A stretch of DNA of 64,000 nucleotides, taken from NCBI GenBank assembly GCA_963784995.1, contig CAWATZ010000001.1:620001-684000 (forward strand). The letters are read 5' to 3'. This DNA is from CAWATZ01 sp963784995. GTDB taxonomy: Bacteria > Planctomycetota > Planctomycetia > Gemmatales > Gemmataceae. A program made the translations under genes and the position numbers. The notes under the pieces are model-generated. The model saw nothing but the letters and a program-made list of their open reading frames with translations. It did not search any database and was not told where the DNA came from. Below are positions 56,021 through 64,000 of this stretch, piece after piece; the first letter of the stretch is position 1; the number at the start of each line of letters is the position of its first letter.

Positions 56021-56870
56021 TCAATTGAAATACCGGAACCGCAGGATGCAGAAGAAGGCGCTGATGGCGTCCTTGAGGCCAATCTTCTTGCCCTCCTCGT
56101 AGGTGCGGCCGGAGTAGCTGATGGCGACTTCGTAGACCCGCCAGGCTGGGTTGCGATTGCGGGCGATCTTGGCCGTGATCTCAGGTTCAAAGCCGAAGCG
56201 ATCCGACTTGAGGGTGATGCCCTGCAATACCTCGCGGCGGAAGACCTTGTAGCAGGTTTCCATGTCGGTCAGGTTCAGGTCGGTGAACAGGTTCGACATC
56301 AGCGTCAGTAGCTTGTTACCGATCGAGTGCCAGAAGTAGAGGACACGGTGAGTCTCGCCGATAAAGCGCGAGCCATAGACCACATCAGCCCTGCCCTCGA
56401 CGATGGGCTGGATCAGCCGCGGGTATTCGGCGGGATCGTACTCCAGATCGGCGTCCTGGATGATGACCACGTCCCCTGTGGCGTGGCGGAAGCCCTCACG
56501 CAGGGCCGCTCCCTTGCCCCGATTACGCGGCTGGTAGAATACGCGCAGGTCGTATTCGGCTTCCAGCTCCTGAAGGATGGAGCGAGTGCCGTCGGTGGAG
56601 CAATCCTCAACGACGATTATTTCCTTCGGGATCGGCACCGCATCGAACGCGCTGGATGACCTCGCGAATCCAGCGCTCTTCGTTGTAGACCGGGATCACT
56701 ACCGAGAGCTTGAAACCGGACGGGAGGGGATAAATCCCCAGTTGTCGGCATGCTTGCTCGCCCAGCAAGTGGTGCAGCGTCCGAATGCGTTCCGCGTTGT
56801 CCTCAATGGAGGAGTGCTTGGAGCACTCGAAATGTTCGATTTCCAGAAGCGTATTCACATGCAAGTCCAT
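56021..56870 (-). CDS. GT2-family glycosyltransferase (polyprenyl-phosphate sugar synthase-like), frameshifted
   Basis: FKLSVVIPVYNEERWIREVIQRV in one frame continues near 56640 into PIPKEIIVVEDCSTDGTRSIL in the next. The GT-A motifs are VVEDCSTDGT, NRGKGAALREGF and IIQDADLEYDP (DxD). The protein resembles dolichol/undecaprenyl-phosphate glucose or mannose synthases but has no C-terminal membrane helices. It may supply the lipid-linked sugar used by the GT39-like membrane transferase encoded just upstream, whose end overlaps or touches its start region. Confidence 0.75.
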
Positions 56871-56883
56871 TTCAAGAAGCCTT

Positions 56884-58330
56884 TCAAGCAGGGGCGACAA
56901 CGAGTTTGGTGACCGGCGCGGCCGGCTTATCTTGAGTCATGCGCGATCGTTCAGGTGGCCAGACCGCCGAGGCGGCGAGGAGGAACAAGGGGAGCATCAT
57001 CGGGAGGCGCATCCTTCAAGGCCGACACTCATGGTCGCGAGGATGAAGGCGCCGATAACGAGACCGCACGCCACGACGATCGAATACTGACTTCTGCAAA
57101 GCAGCCGGACCATGCCCACGGCGCTAGCGGTGACGATCACCATGTTGAAGCCGACCCAGAGGATGGCGACAAACACGAGGCTATTAACGGCCTCCATCTT
57201 CCTGTTTTCGCGCAAAATCAATCGGGAAAACACTCCGGAAGGGGTGTACTCTCGACCGAGGAGAGACATGAACTCCCCCATGGAATGATCGACGAATAGT
57301 TTTATTGTCGATTTGGCCTGCATCCTCGCCACGACCGTTGGTCGGACCTTGAGTTCCTCCACTGCCAAGGTCCGACCAGCAGCAAAGACATCCTCGCCGG
57401 GACCAAGCCGACGCTCAAGGCGCTGGGATAGCTCACCAACTCGATTCGGCCAACTCGCCAACCAGTCCTCGCCTTTCTCTTCGGAAATTGCATAACCCGC
57501 AGTGTAATAGAGCAAGTTTACGTCTCCTACTGTGGAGACGCGAAATCCCTCGCCAGCGGACCAGTTCCGACAGGCCCACACGGCTGAGGGAACGGCCGCA
57601 GGCACAATCATCAAGGTAGCCATCGTCCAGCGAAGTTGGCGGCGGTGCAGCCGAGAAAGAGGGCGAATGGCAAGTACAACATTCCAAGCGGTCGCACTAA
57701 TCCGGCCAAGCCTATCAGCAAACCGCTTGCACCCCAATTGCAGGCACTGTGGGCCCGGGCTGCGATGAAAATCGCGGAGACTATGCAAAAGTTGAACAGA
57801 CTCTCAGTCATGATCAGCAAATCATACTGGACCAGCGCAGGATGCACGGCCCACAGAACACCAGCCAAGATGGCGCCTCGGCGAGGAAGGCCAAAGGCAA
57901 GGGCGATGGAAGCAACCATACATGCCAAGGACGCTCCCAACACACATTGCACCGCGACAATCGCGCGCGTATCCGTCGTCACGGTTTCGATCACGGCAAG
58001 GAAGGCAGGATAGCCCGGGGTTCGGAAGGCCTCAGGCAGCAAGCCGTTTCTATCTGATCGCGGCGAAGTGCCGTTGGAGGTTCGCAATCGCGCCATTGTT
58101 ATGTGGACCAAGCCCTCCTCCTCCCATTTACCGAACGCACCGTACAGTCGCAAGTGATCGGCAAGCGTTAGATAGCGGGGGGAGTCTTCCCGGAGGCTGC
58201 GCTTGGCGTCCGACAATGGGCCTGCGATGAACAGGCTCATTCGGAGGAGCAGAGCCAAGCCAAATATGCCCAGGCAGGCGCGCACCGACAACGGTGCTAC
58301 GTAAATCTCCGGCGGGAGTGTTGACGGCAT
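56884..58330 (-). CDS. GT39-like integral membrane glycosyltransferase, two frameshifts
   Basis: The first part (58330-57640) has hydrophobic segments ACLGIFGLALLLRMSLFIAG, the loop EDSPRYLTLADHLRLYGAF, FRTPGYPAFLAVI and several membrane helices, as in ArnT/PMT-like lipid-linked sugar transferases. Frames change near 57640 and near 57010. After the second, RLPMMLPLFLLAASAVWPPER gives a natural end at 56884. The joined protein has about 482 residues. Such enzymes move sugars from polyprenyl phosphate to an acceptor on the periplasmic side, which fits the neighbouring GT2 gene. GGAAG precedes the ATG at 58330. Confidence 0.68.
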
Positions 58331-58429
58331 GGTGACGGCTTCCAGTTGGTAAGCGCGCTTGATGGGCGGCCGATCTTCCCGCTTATACAGCGATCACGAC
58401 AAGGAGCAATGGAGAACTGATGGAGTGAT

Positions 58430-59745
58430 TCAAGCGAGGCAGCGTACTGATGGAGTGTCCCTTGCCATACGGGCAGCGTCTGTTACACAGGGGGATGCAG
58501 CAAGCACAGCCGGTAACTGCGCCCCCAAGAGCAACAAGATGTATTGCGCCTCGAACGACTCGCACGACAGAAAGACAGCTCCGGTGCAAAACACCACCAA
58601 GGCACCCTCAATACCGCACGCAGCAGCGTAGGCCTCACTCGCCTCAGAGTCAGTGCTTGTCTTCGTGGCGCATCGGACGCGCCGTAACCCCCACCACGTC
58701 GCGATTATCGTCCCAATGTACAGGCTCGCCCCGACGAAGCCGTTGTCGGCAGCGATTTGCAAGTACTGGTCGTGAATGGTCCGCCCTTCCATGTCAGCCC
58801 CATACTGGTATGTGAGCTGATTCGCCCCACGCACGCCTGCGCCGAAAACGGGGTTATCCAAGGCGATTTTCCATGCGGCAGACCAACTGGCATAGCGACT
58901 CAGTGCGCTGTTCATCAATGTCGCTCTTCTCGATCGAAAAGAATCGCTGGCGAATCTCATTGCCGGCCAGAAACGGGATCACGAAGCCGATGGCGACCGC
59001 AATCGCCGCAAGGTGTACGCGTTTGCGGCTCCGAAGAATGAAGAGCAGGGCGCACAGCAATCAACGCGAGCATGGCCCCGCGCGAATACGTCATCAACAC
59101 TGCATGGATTATGACAGGGATCAAACCAAGAAAGATCCACCGCCACCTTTTCCGCAGACCTTCCCATACGAAATAGCACAACGGCACGCCCAAAGCCAGA
59201 AGGAGTCCCGCCCCGTTATTGTCGTTACCACCGTAACCGTTCTTGGAGATCCCGAGATAGCCGTTCACCAAGTAAAGATAGTTGATTTCGTAGGCGATGT
59301 AGCCCAAGGCCGATGCGGCTATGACCACCAAAATCCAGACTTGGCGCACGCTTGTAATAACAACGGAGGCGACGACAAACATGGTGAAGTGCTTGGCATA
59401 GTCCACCATGTAAAGGTTGGCCATTTCGGAAGGAGTCCCAGCCACATAGCTGACACAAATCCAGGCCCCAAACAGGAGCATGAGAACATGGGCGCTGGTC
59501 CACTGGGGCCTAGACGCCCTCCCCATTGTCTTGGCGGGTCGTATCCCGAGCAGCGTTGCCACGATGGTCGCCTCTGCGACGTAAAGCGACCACGAGACGT
59601 CCTTGGGCAAAGACCACTCCCACATGAATTGGGGACGCAAAATCGCAAACAGGTAGTAAACGGCCACACCGTAAAAAGGGCTGACCATCAGCGATCCGCC
59701 GGTGCCGATCAGCGTCGCCGCGATCATGAAAATCAGCTGCTTCAT
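58430..59745 (-). CDS. O-antigen ligase / Wzy-like polymerase, two frameshifts
   Basis: The joined protein of about 438 residues has many membrane segments (FMIAATLIGTGGSLMVSPFYGVAVYYLF, HFTMFVVASVVITSV) and the family's conserved regions. GISKNGYGGNDNNGAGLLLALGVPL and MTYSRGAMLAL occur in the centre. GAGVRGANQLTYQYG with IHDQYLQIAADNGFVGASLYIG in the last third corresponds to the Wzy-C catalytic loop, where the His is expected. Frames change near 59055 and 58955. The ATG at 59745 overlaps the upstream glycosyltransferase stop by four bases. It should polymerise or ligate the exported repeat units. Confidence 0.78.
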
Positions 59746-60926
59746 ACGGACCGTCGCGCCCCCAGCATCACTTCCAACCCTGCCGCCGCTGCCCCCGCGG
59801 TGGCCTGCCAGGTGTGTTGTTCCGTTACCCATCGCCGGGCACCGGCCCCCAGTTGGCGCCGGAGGTCGCCGTCTCCCCACAGCGACGTCAATTCTCGCAC
59901 CCATTGGCCCGGGGAATCCGCGCGGCGTAGCATCGTTTCCTTTGCCCCCCGAAGGCCCCAGCAGGCACGCGCGGAGCAGACGACGGCTTTGCCCATCGCG
60001 GCCGCTTCCAGCAGTTTGTTCTTGATGCCGCCTCCGCTGACGAACGGCAGCACCACGACCTGATGTAAGGCGATCTCTTCGCGGAGGTCGGGCAGATTGG
60101 GAATGATCTTGACGCCCTCCACGTTCCCGAGGTCATGCACACGCGGCGACGGTTGGAAGCCGTAGATGGTAAACCGTGCCTCGGGATAGATTCGCCGCGC
60201 CGCGGGCCAGACGTGCCGGCAGAACCACTCCAGGGCCTGGACGTTGGGACCAAAGTCAAGCCGGCCCCAGAAGACGCAGGTCTGCTCACATCGGGGCAAG
60301 TCACGTGGAGAGTAGTGTTCGGCATCAACCCCGTTGGGGAGAACGGCGACGTTTTTTGTCCCAGCCACCCAGTGCATGGCCTGCTTGTCAGTCTCAGTGA
60401 CGACCCAGACCACATCTAGGAGGGACCGGTAGGCCCGCTCATAGACTGCCTTGATTACCGCCGGACGCAGTTCCCCCCATGTCGAGGGACGCAGCAACCG
60501 CACCTGCGATAGGTGGTGCCAGAACCACTCGTCCGCAGCGTACCAGACGCGCAGCCGGTTTCGGACAGCCCCCAGATAGGGGAGCGCATTCAGCCCAACG
60601 ACCACAACCGCATCCGCCTCGAACTCCTCAGCGGTTCGGCTGACACTCCGGAGGCGGTTGGGATCAACACCCCAGTAACTGCGAAAACGTTCCTGGAGGC
60701 GACTCAGTTGCAGCTCGGGGCCGCAGCGCACGCGCACCCGGTCGCGAGAAGACGCGGCGCAAGGCCAGCGGCAGACCAGCGATGGCTTGGGGGACCGGCT
60801 CCACAGCGGTCAGCAGCCCAACCTCGTGGCCAAGCTCGCCAGCCCCTGCATCATGTAGAAGCAATGCACATCGTGGCCGCTTGAGCGGGGCCAAGCCAGC
60901 GCTTCTTTAACGAACAGCAGCCGCAC
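59742..60926 (-). CDS. GT4-like glycosyltransferase, two frameshifts near N-terminus
   Basis: From a GTG at 60926 the sequence reads VRLLFVKEALAWPRSSGHDVHCFYMMQGLASL. It shifts near 60830 to GHEVGLLTAVEPVPQAIAG and near 60737 to VRVRCGPELQLSRLQERF. The rest is intact: RVWYAADEWFWHHLSQV, VAVLPNGVDAEHYSPRD, VFWGRLDFGPNVQALEWF and PFVSGGGIKNKLLEAAAMGKAVV, the last being the donor-site GT4 motif. The product is about 395 residues. It is similar in style to the sugar transferases of PEP-CTERM/EPS loci. It is coupled to the O-antigen ligase gene. Confidence 0.75.
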
Positions 60927-60940
60927 GAGTCACCACCCCT

Positions 60941-61933
60941 TCACCCTATTCTGATGTCACGCCGATCGTACCAGAACTCGAATCCCCGACGAATGAGGGG
61001 TAGCGCCGAACGCTGCGTCGTGGCATAGGCTCCATAACGCCCGTTTAGGGCATCACAGACACCCTCCAGCACTCCCTCGGCGGCCTCGGCATGCCCTTCC
61101 TCCCGTTCGAGGGAATAGCGGTAGTAGACGTACTTTATATACTCCAGGCGTGAGCGCCAGTCGCCGCGCCCGGTCTGATGAGTCGCCTGGTGTTTACGCA
61201 GCAGCAAGGCGAGATTGCGGGCATCGTAGTAGCGCTGCCAGCGCTTGCCGCTCCGTTTGAAAGTGCTTGATCCCTTGTGCCAGACTAGCCCCTCGCCGAG
61301 AACACCGCAGCGGAAACCGGCGTGCCAGGCTCTCAGGCAAAAGTCGGATTCCTCATGGATCAGAAAGAATCGCTCATCAATCAATCCGATGCGTTCAAAC
61401 ACGCGCCGGGCGATCATCATGGCACAGCCATTGACGATATCGACGTCGGTGACCTGCGGTGGTCCACCTACAACCAAGGAGACAGGCTTGCGCTGGAAGA
61501 AGCCCGGATAATCAGGGCGATTGAACACGCAGCCATCAGTCATGATCTCGGCGGGCTGGTCCATGTAGTAAATCACGGGACCGAGAATGCCGTACTGGGG
61601 CTGTGCCGCGGCCGCAGCTAGCAGGGATTCGACCAGGCGCGGTGATACGGTGGTATCATTGTTGAGCAGGAGGATTTGATCGGCCCCTCGGTCCAGGGCA
61701 TAGACGATGCCAGTGTTATTACCTCCAGCCCAGCCGCCGTTGACGGCATTGCGGATGATGTGGCACCAGGGAAACTCGGCCTGCAACGCCTCGGTCGGAT
61801 TCTGCGCGGAAGCGTTATCGACAACGACTGTCGAGACTTTCGGGAGATCGATGCCCTGGAGACTGGCCAGGCACTTGCGAGTATCCGCCAGCCCATTGAA
61901 GTTGACGACGACAATCCAGATGCGCTGTTGCAT
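60941..61933 (-). CDS. GT2-family glycosyltransferase (rhamnosyltransferase-like)
   Basis: The 330-residue enzyme shows IWIVVVNFNGLADTRKCLASL, VVVDNAS, NGGWAGGNNTGI, LLLNNDTTVSP (the metal-binding NDT variant of DxD common in dTDP-rhamnose users), NGCAMMIARRVFERIG and IHEESDFCLRAWHAG. These are typical of WbbL/RfbF-like GT2 enzymes. AGAAGG precedes the ATG at 61933, better than the upstream in-frame ATG. It is intact, and lies with the other transferases in the minus-strand polysaccharide block. Confidence 0.88.
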   Translation of the reverse strand: MQQRIWIVVVNFNGLADTRKCLASLQGIDLPKVSTVVVDNASAQNPTEALQAEFPWCHIIRNAVNGGWAGGNNTGIVYALDRGADQILLLNNDTTVSPRLVESLLAAAAAQPQYGILGPVIYYMDQPAEIMTDGCVFNRPDYPGFFQRKPVSLVVGGPPQVTDVDIVNGCAMMIARRVFERIGLIDERFFLIHEESDFCLRAWHAGFRCGVLGEGLVWHKGSSTFKRSGKRWQRYYDARNLALLLRKHQATHQTGRGDWRSRLEYIKYVYYRYSLEREEGHAEAAEGVLEGVCDALNGRYGAYATTQRSALPLIRRGFEFWYDRRDIRIG

Positions 61934-61990
61934 AGTGCCTTCTGACTCGGGTGGCAGACCCACAGGATCCCAGACAGATCTTCACAAGGA

Positions 61991-62980
61991 TTAACCGGCC
62001 TCCGCCAGCCTCTGACGAATCTGGGTAACTGCGTGCCCCCAATCACGAGGGGGGACGCCGACCTCGTCGCCACTGGGAGTCTTGACGCGGCCGCGCAGAC
62101 GCGTCAACAACCCGGAGGGCAATAAGGCTAGCGCAGCATATGCGAGAATGCGAATGTCTCCTGGGTGGTCAGTCCAGAAATCCCACAAGAGCCTCCGTGC
62201 GGCAGGTAACTCCCGACGATAGTAAACCATCAGCACGTCGCTGCGGTAGGCGTCCCAAAACTGGTGGCGGGGGATGCCGACACCAACCAGGCGGTCCTGG
62301 TGAAGTTCAAGCATGACCTGGCGGGCCTTCTTGAAGCCGAGCAGTTTTCGAACTGGGTTGGCCGTGAATTGCAGTGGATGCACCCGGTAGTAGGTCAATT
62401 CCTTAGGTATCTGGGCAAAGCGGCCAATCGTGAGGAGACGCAGAAAAAGCTCGACGTCCTCGCCATTCCCCATGTCCTCGCGAAACGGACCGACCTTCTC
62501 CAGGCTCTCGCGGCGAACCAGGACCGAGGAAGGGGGGAAGAACGAGTTGTACCACAAGACCAGCAAGAACTCCGCATCGGAGACTTCTGCGGGGGGATAA
62601 GGCCCGAAGCTGAAGAACCCGGGGGCGCGGACACAACGAGTGTAGGAGGCAACTGCAGCGGGCTCAGTCCGTAGAGCTTCTTCCTGCAACTCGATTTTCC
62701 GGGGGTGCCAGAAGTCGTCGGCGTCCAGGAAGGCAAGGAACTCGCCTGAAGCGTACCGCAAACCGACGTTCCGCGCCGCGGCGTGGCCACTGTTCTTGGT
62801 TCGGATGCACCGAAGGGGGGGACCATCCCAGTTCGCTGGCGGCTGGATCGGCACCAGCGAACCATCATCCACGACGATGATCTCGCGCACTGGCCTTGTC
62901 TGGCCCCTGATCGATTCCAGCGCCTGCGGGAGGTAGTCTTGGGCGTTGTAGCAGGGAATAATAACGCTTGTGGCAAACAC
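61991..62980 (-). CDS. GT2-family glycosyltransferase
   Basis: The 329-residue GT-A enzyme has SVIIPCYNAQDYLPQALESI, REIIVVDDGS, NSGHAAARNVGLRYASGEFLAFLDADDFWHPRKIE (DxD in DADD), and NGEDVELFLRLL, the likely catalytic-base region. The frame is intact. The last 120 residues include a hydrophobic stretch (ILAYAALALLPSGLL) that may contact the membrane. It would add a sugar to the growing lipid-linked repeat; the donor is unknown. Confidence 0.88.
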   Translation of the reverse strand: MFATSVIIPCYNAQDYLPQALESIRGQTRPVREIIVVDDGSLVPIQPPANWDGPPLRCIRTKNSGHAAARNVGLRYASGEFLAFLDADDFWHPRKIELQEEALRTEPAAVASYTRCVRAPGFFSFGPYPPAEVSDAEFLLVLWYNSFFPPSSVLVRRESLEKVGPFREDMGNGEDVELFLRLLTIGRFAQIPKELTYYRVHPLQFTANPVRKLLGFKKARQVMLELHQDRLVGVGIPRHQFWDAYRSDVLMVYYRRELPAARRLLWDFWTDHPGDIRILAYAALALLPSGLLTRLRGRVKTPSGDEVGVPPRDWGHAVTQIRQRLAEAG

Positions 62981-62998
62981 GTCTGGCGGTCCTGAGGA

Positions 62999-63795
62999 TT
63001 ATGGACGGAAGGCGAAGATATTCAATTGTAGGTCCATGCCCAGATGTTCCCGCGCCTGATGAAGGGCTGGTGCGACCAGAAAACGGGATGGACGTGCAGG
63101 CGGAAGCCAGCTGCCGACAAGATTCCAGTTACCGCATCCAGTTTCTGCGGGCGTCCAGCGAACGAGTGATATTCCACAAAACAGGTCCGGACATTAGCCA
63201 ATGCCGAGGAACAGTCGGCCAGCAACTCCCCTTCAGCTCCTTCGACATCCATCTTCAGGAAGTCAACCGGCTCGCGGAGGAAATCGTTGAGCCGGCAAGC
63301 ATCAACCCTCATTGTTGGAGCCTCATCGGGTGCGGCCAGGCGGCCAGCGTCGCTGCCTTCCTGACAGAACGGCAGCGTGCCCCAGTGCGTCCAGACCGCG
63401 CGGGGAATCAACTCGACGGCAGTGAGGTTGAGCGCCTCACAGTTCCGCTTCAGGCAGGCATAGACCGCGGGGTCCGGTTCAAAGGCGGTGATCCGACTGC
63501 GCGGATAAAGACGCTTGAAATAACATACGCTCAGTCCGATGTTGGCACCGCAGTCGAGGATACGCGGGCTGTCGTTGGGCGCGACAAAGCGGTAGATTTC
63601 GCGATCAAAGATCTCCTCATGCATCGCCAGAAAGGAACAGGGATCGACAAGCTCGATCCGGGGACCAAGCAAAGTCGTGGAGCCCGGTGTGTGTTTCGGC
63701 AGCTGGCTCAGGCGACGCATCTCCCGCTGCTCGCGCCGATAACTCTGTCGCAATACCAGCTTGGCCCAGTGTTTGGCGGTACTCAGCAGGCACAT
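62999..63795 (-). CDS. FkbM-family methyltransferase, frameshift near C-terminus
   Basis: SAM-binding motif I is RILDCGANIGLSVCYFKRLYP, followed by ITAFEPDPAVYACLKRNCEALNL and VDFLKMDVEGAEGELL, the FkbM signature (domain Methyltransf_21). Family members O-methylate sugars or other small groups in surface polysaccharides. The uninterrupted frame stops at 63022 (NIWAWTYN), but the neighbouring frame reads REHLGMDLQLNIFAFRP to a stop at 62999, a classic FkbM ending, so one base is probably wrong near 63055. The start is uncertain; the ATG at 63795 has GGAAA upstream. Confidence 0.8.
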
Positions 63796-63888
63796 GATGG
63801 TTTCCATGCGATGAAGAAGTTCTGTCAGAGGCCAGGCCCCGGAGCCCGGATCGGACCAGATTCTTGATGAGAGCTTCGAGAGGCCCAA

Positions 63889-64000
63889 AGGAGATTCGTG
63901 CTGCGCCTCCTACTCCCTGAGCAAGAAAGCCTGTCCTGCGATGTTGCTTGTCGGAGTACTTGAACAGGCCAACAGTACTACCCGCTACGGTTCCAGTTAT
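63889..64000. other. Right edge of window, no gene called
   Basis: On the minus strand an open frame enters from the edge (VGLFKYSDKQHRRTGFLAQG) and could be the end of another gene, but it runs on into the FkbM gene region without a stop and no family was recognised. Confidence 0.3.

Overview
The window is high-GC DNA from a planctomycete, most likely a member of the Gemmatales. The evidence is a giant extracellular protein that opens with the LEELEPR-type N-terminal motif common in that phylum, PEP-CTERM-like tails of the form APAPTGLxLALSGLP, a DUF4954-like protein, an intein in dCTP deaminase, and triplicated sigma-54 activators. Assignment is by pattern recognition only.

Layout. 1-3.5 kb: 3' part of an intein-containing dcd gene, then the ergothioneine pair egtB-egtD. 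3.5-9.9 kb: an orphan sigma-54 promoter and three tandem sigma-54 enhancer-binding proteins (EBPs), the third lacking its DNA-binding domain. 9.9-15.1 kb (minus strand): DUF4954-like beta-helix protein, a sugar-nucleotide epimerase lacking its catalytic Tyr, and glmS. 15.4-17.5 kb: two exported proteins with PEP-CTERM-like tails, each behind a sigma-54 promoter. 17.9-29.6 kb (minus): a block resembling XrtA/PEP-CTERM exopolysaccharide loci: PrsT-like TPR protein, polysaccharide deacetylase, YdcF-like protein, FemAB-like protein, UDP-sugar epimerase, RsbU-type phosphatase, glycosyltransferase. 29.7-40.9 kb (minus): a nonribosomal peptide synthetase (CAL-PCP-C-A-PCP-C-A[methyltransferase]-PCP-TE) headed by a LicD-like gene. 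41-42.2 kb: glycosyltransferase. 42.7-49.3 kb (plus): a ~2,170-residue adhesin-like protein with three tandem repeats, PKD domains, a G8 domain and a beta-helix. 49.3-64 kb: a second polysaccharide locus with glycosyltransferases, a RIFT-barrel lyase-like protein, acyl- and methyltransferases, an O-antigen ligase/polymerase and a GT39-like membrane protein.

How it fits together. Five sites match the sigma-54 -24/-12 consensus. Four precede PEP-CTERM-like genes, the LicD-NRPS operon and the glycosyltransferase operon. The last two lie in copies of one ~195-bp promoter/enhancer cassette carrying the palindrome GTGTCA-N7-TGACAC. Together with the EBPs this suggests a sigma-54 regulon for surface polysaccharide, sorted surface proteins and a peptide product, comparable to the PrsK/PrsR-RpoN control of PEP-CTERM genes in proteobacteria, but with a degenerate receiver and no kinase in view. 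No exosortase gene lies in the window.

Caution: more than 20 apparent frameshifts interrupt otherwise well-conserved genes, densest in the NRPS and in the right-hand polysaccharide locus. Many are probably base-level assembly errors. Spans for such genes join frames and are approximate at the shift points.
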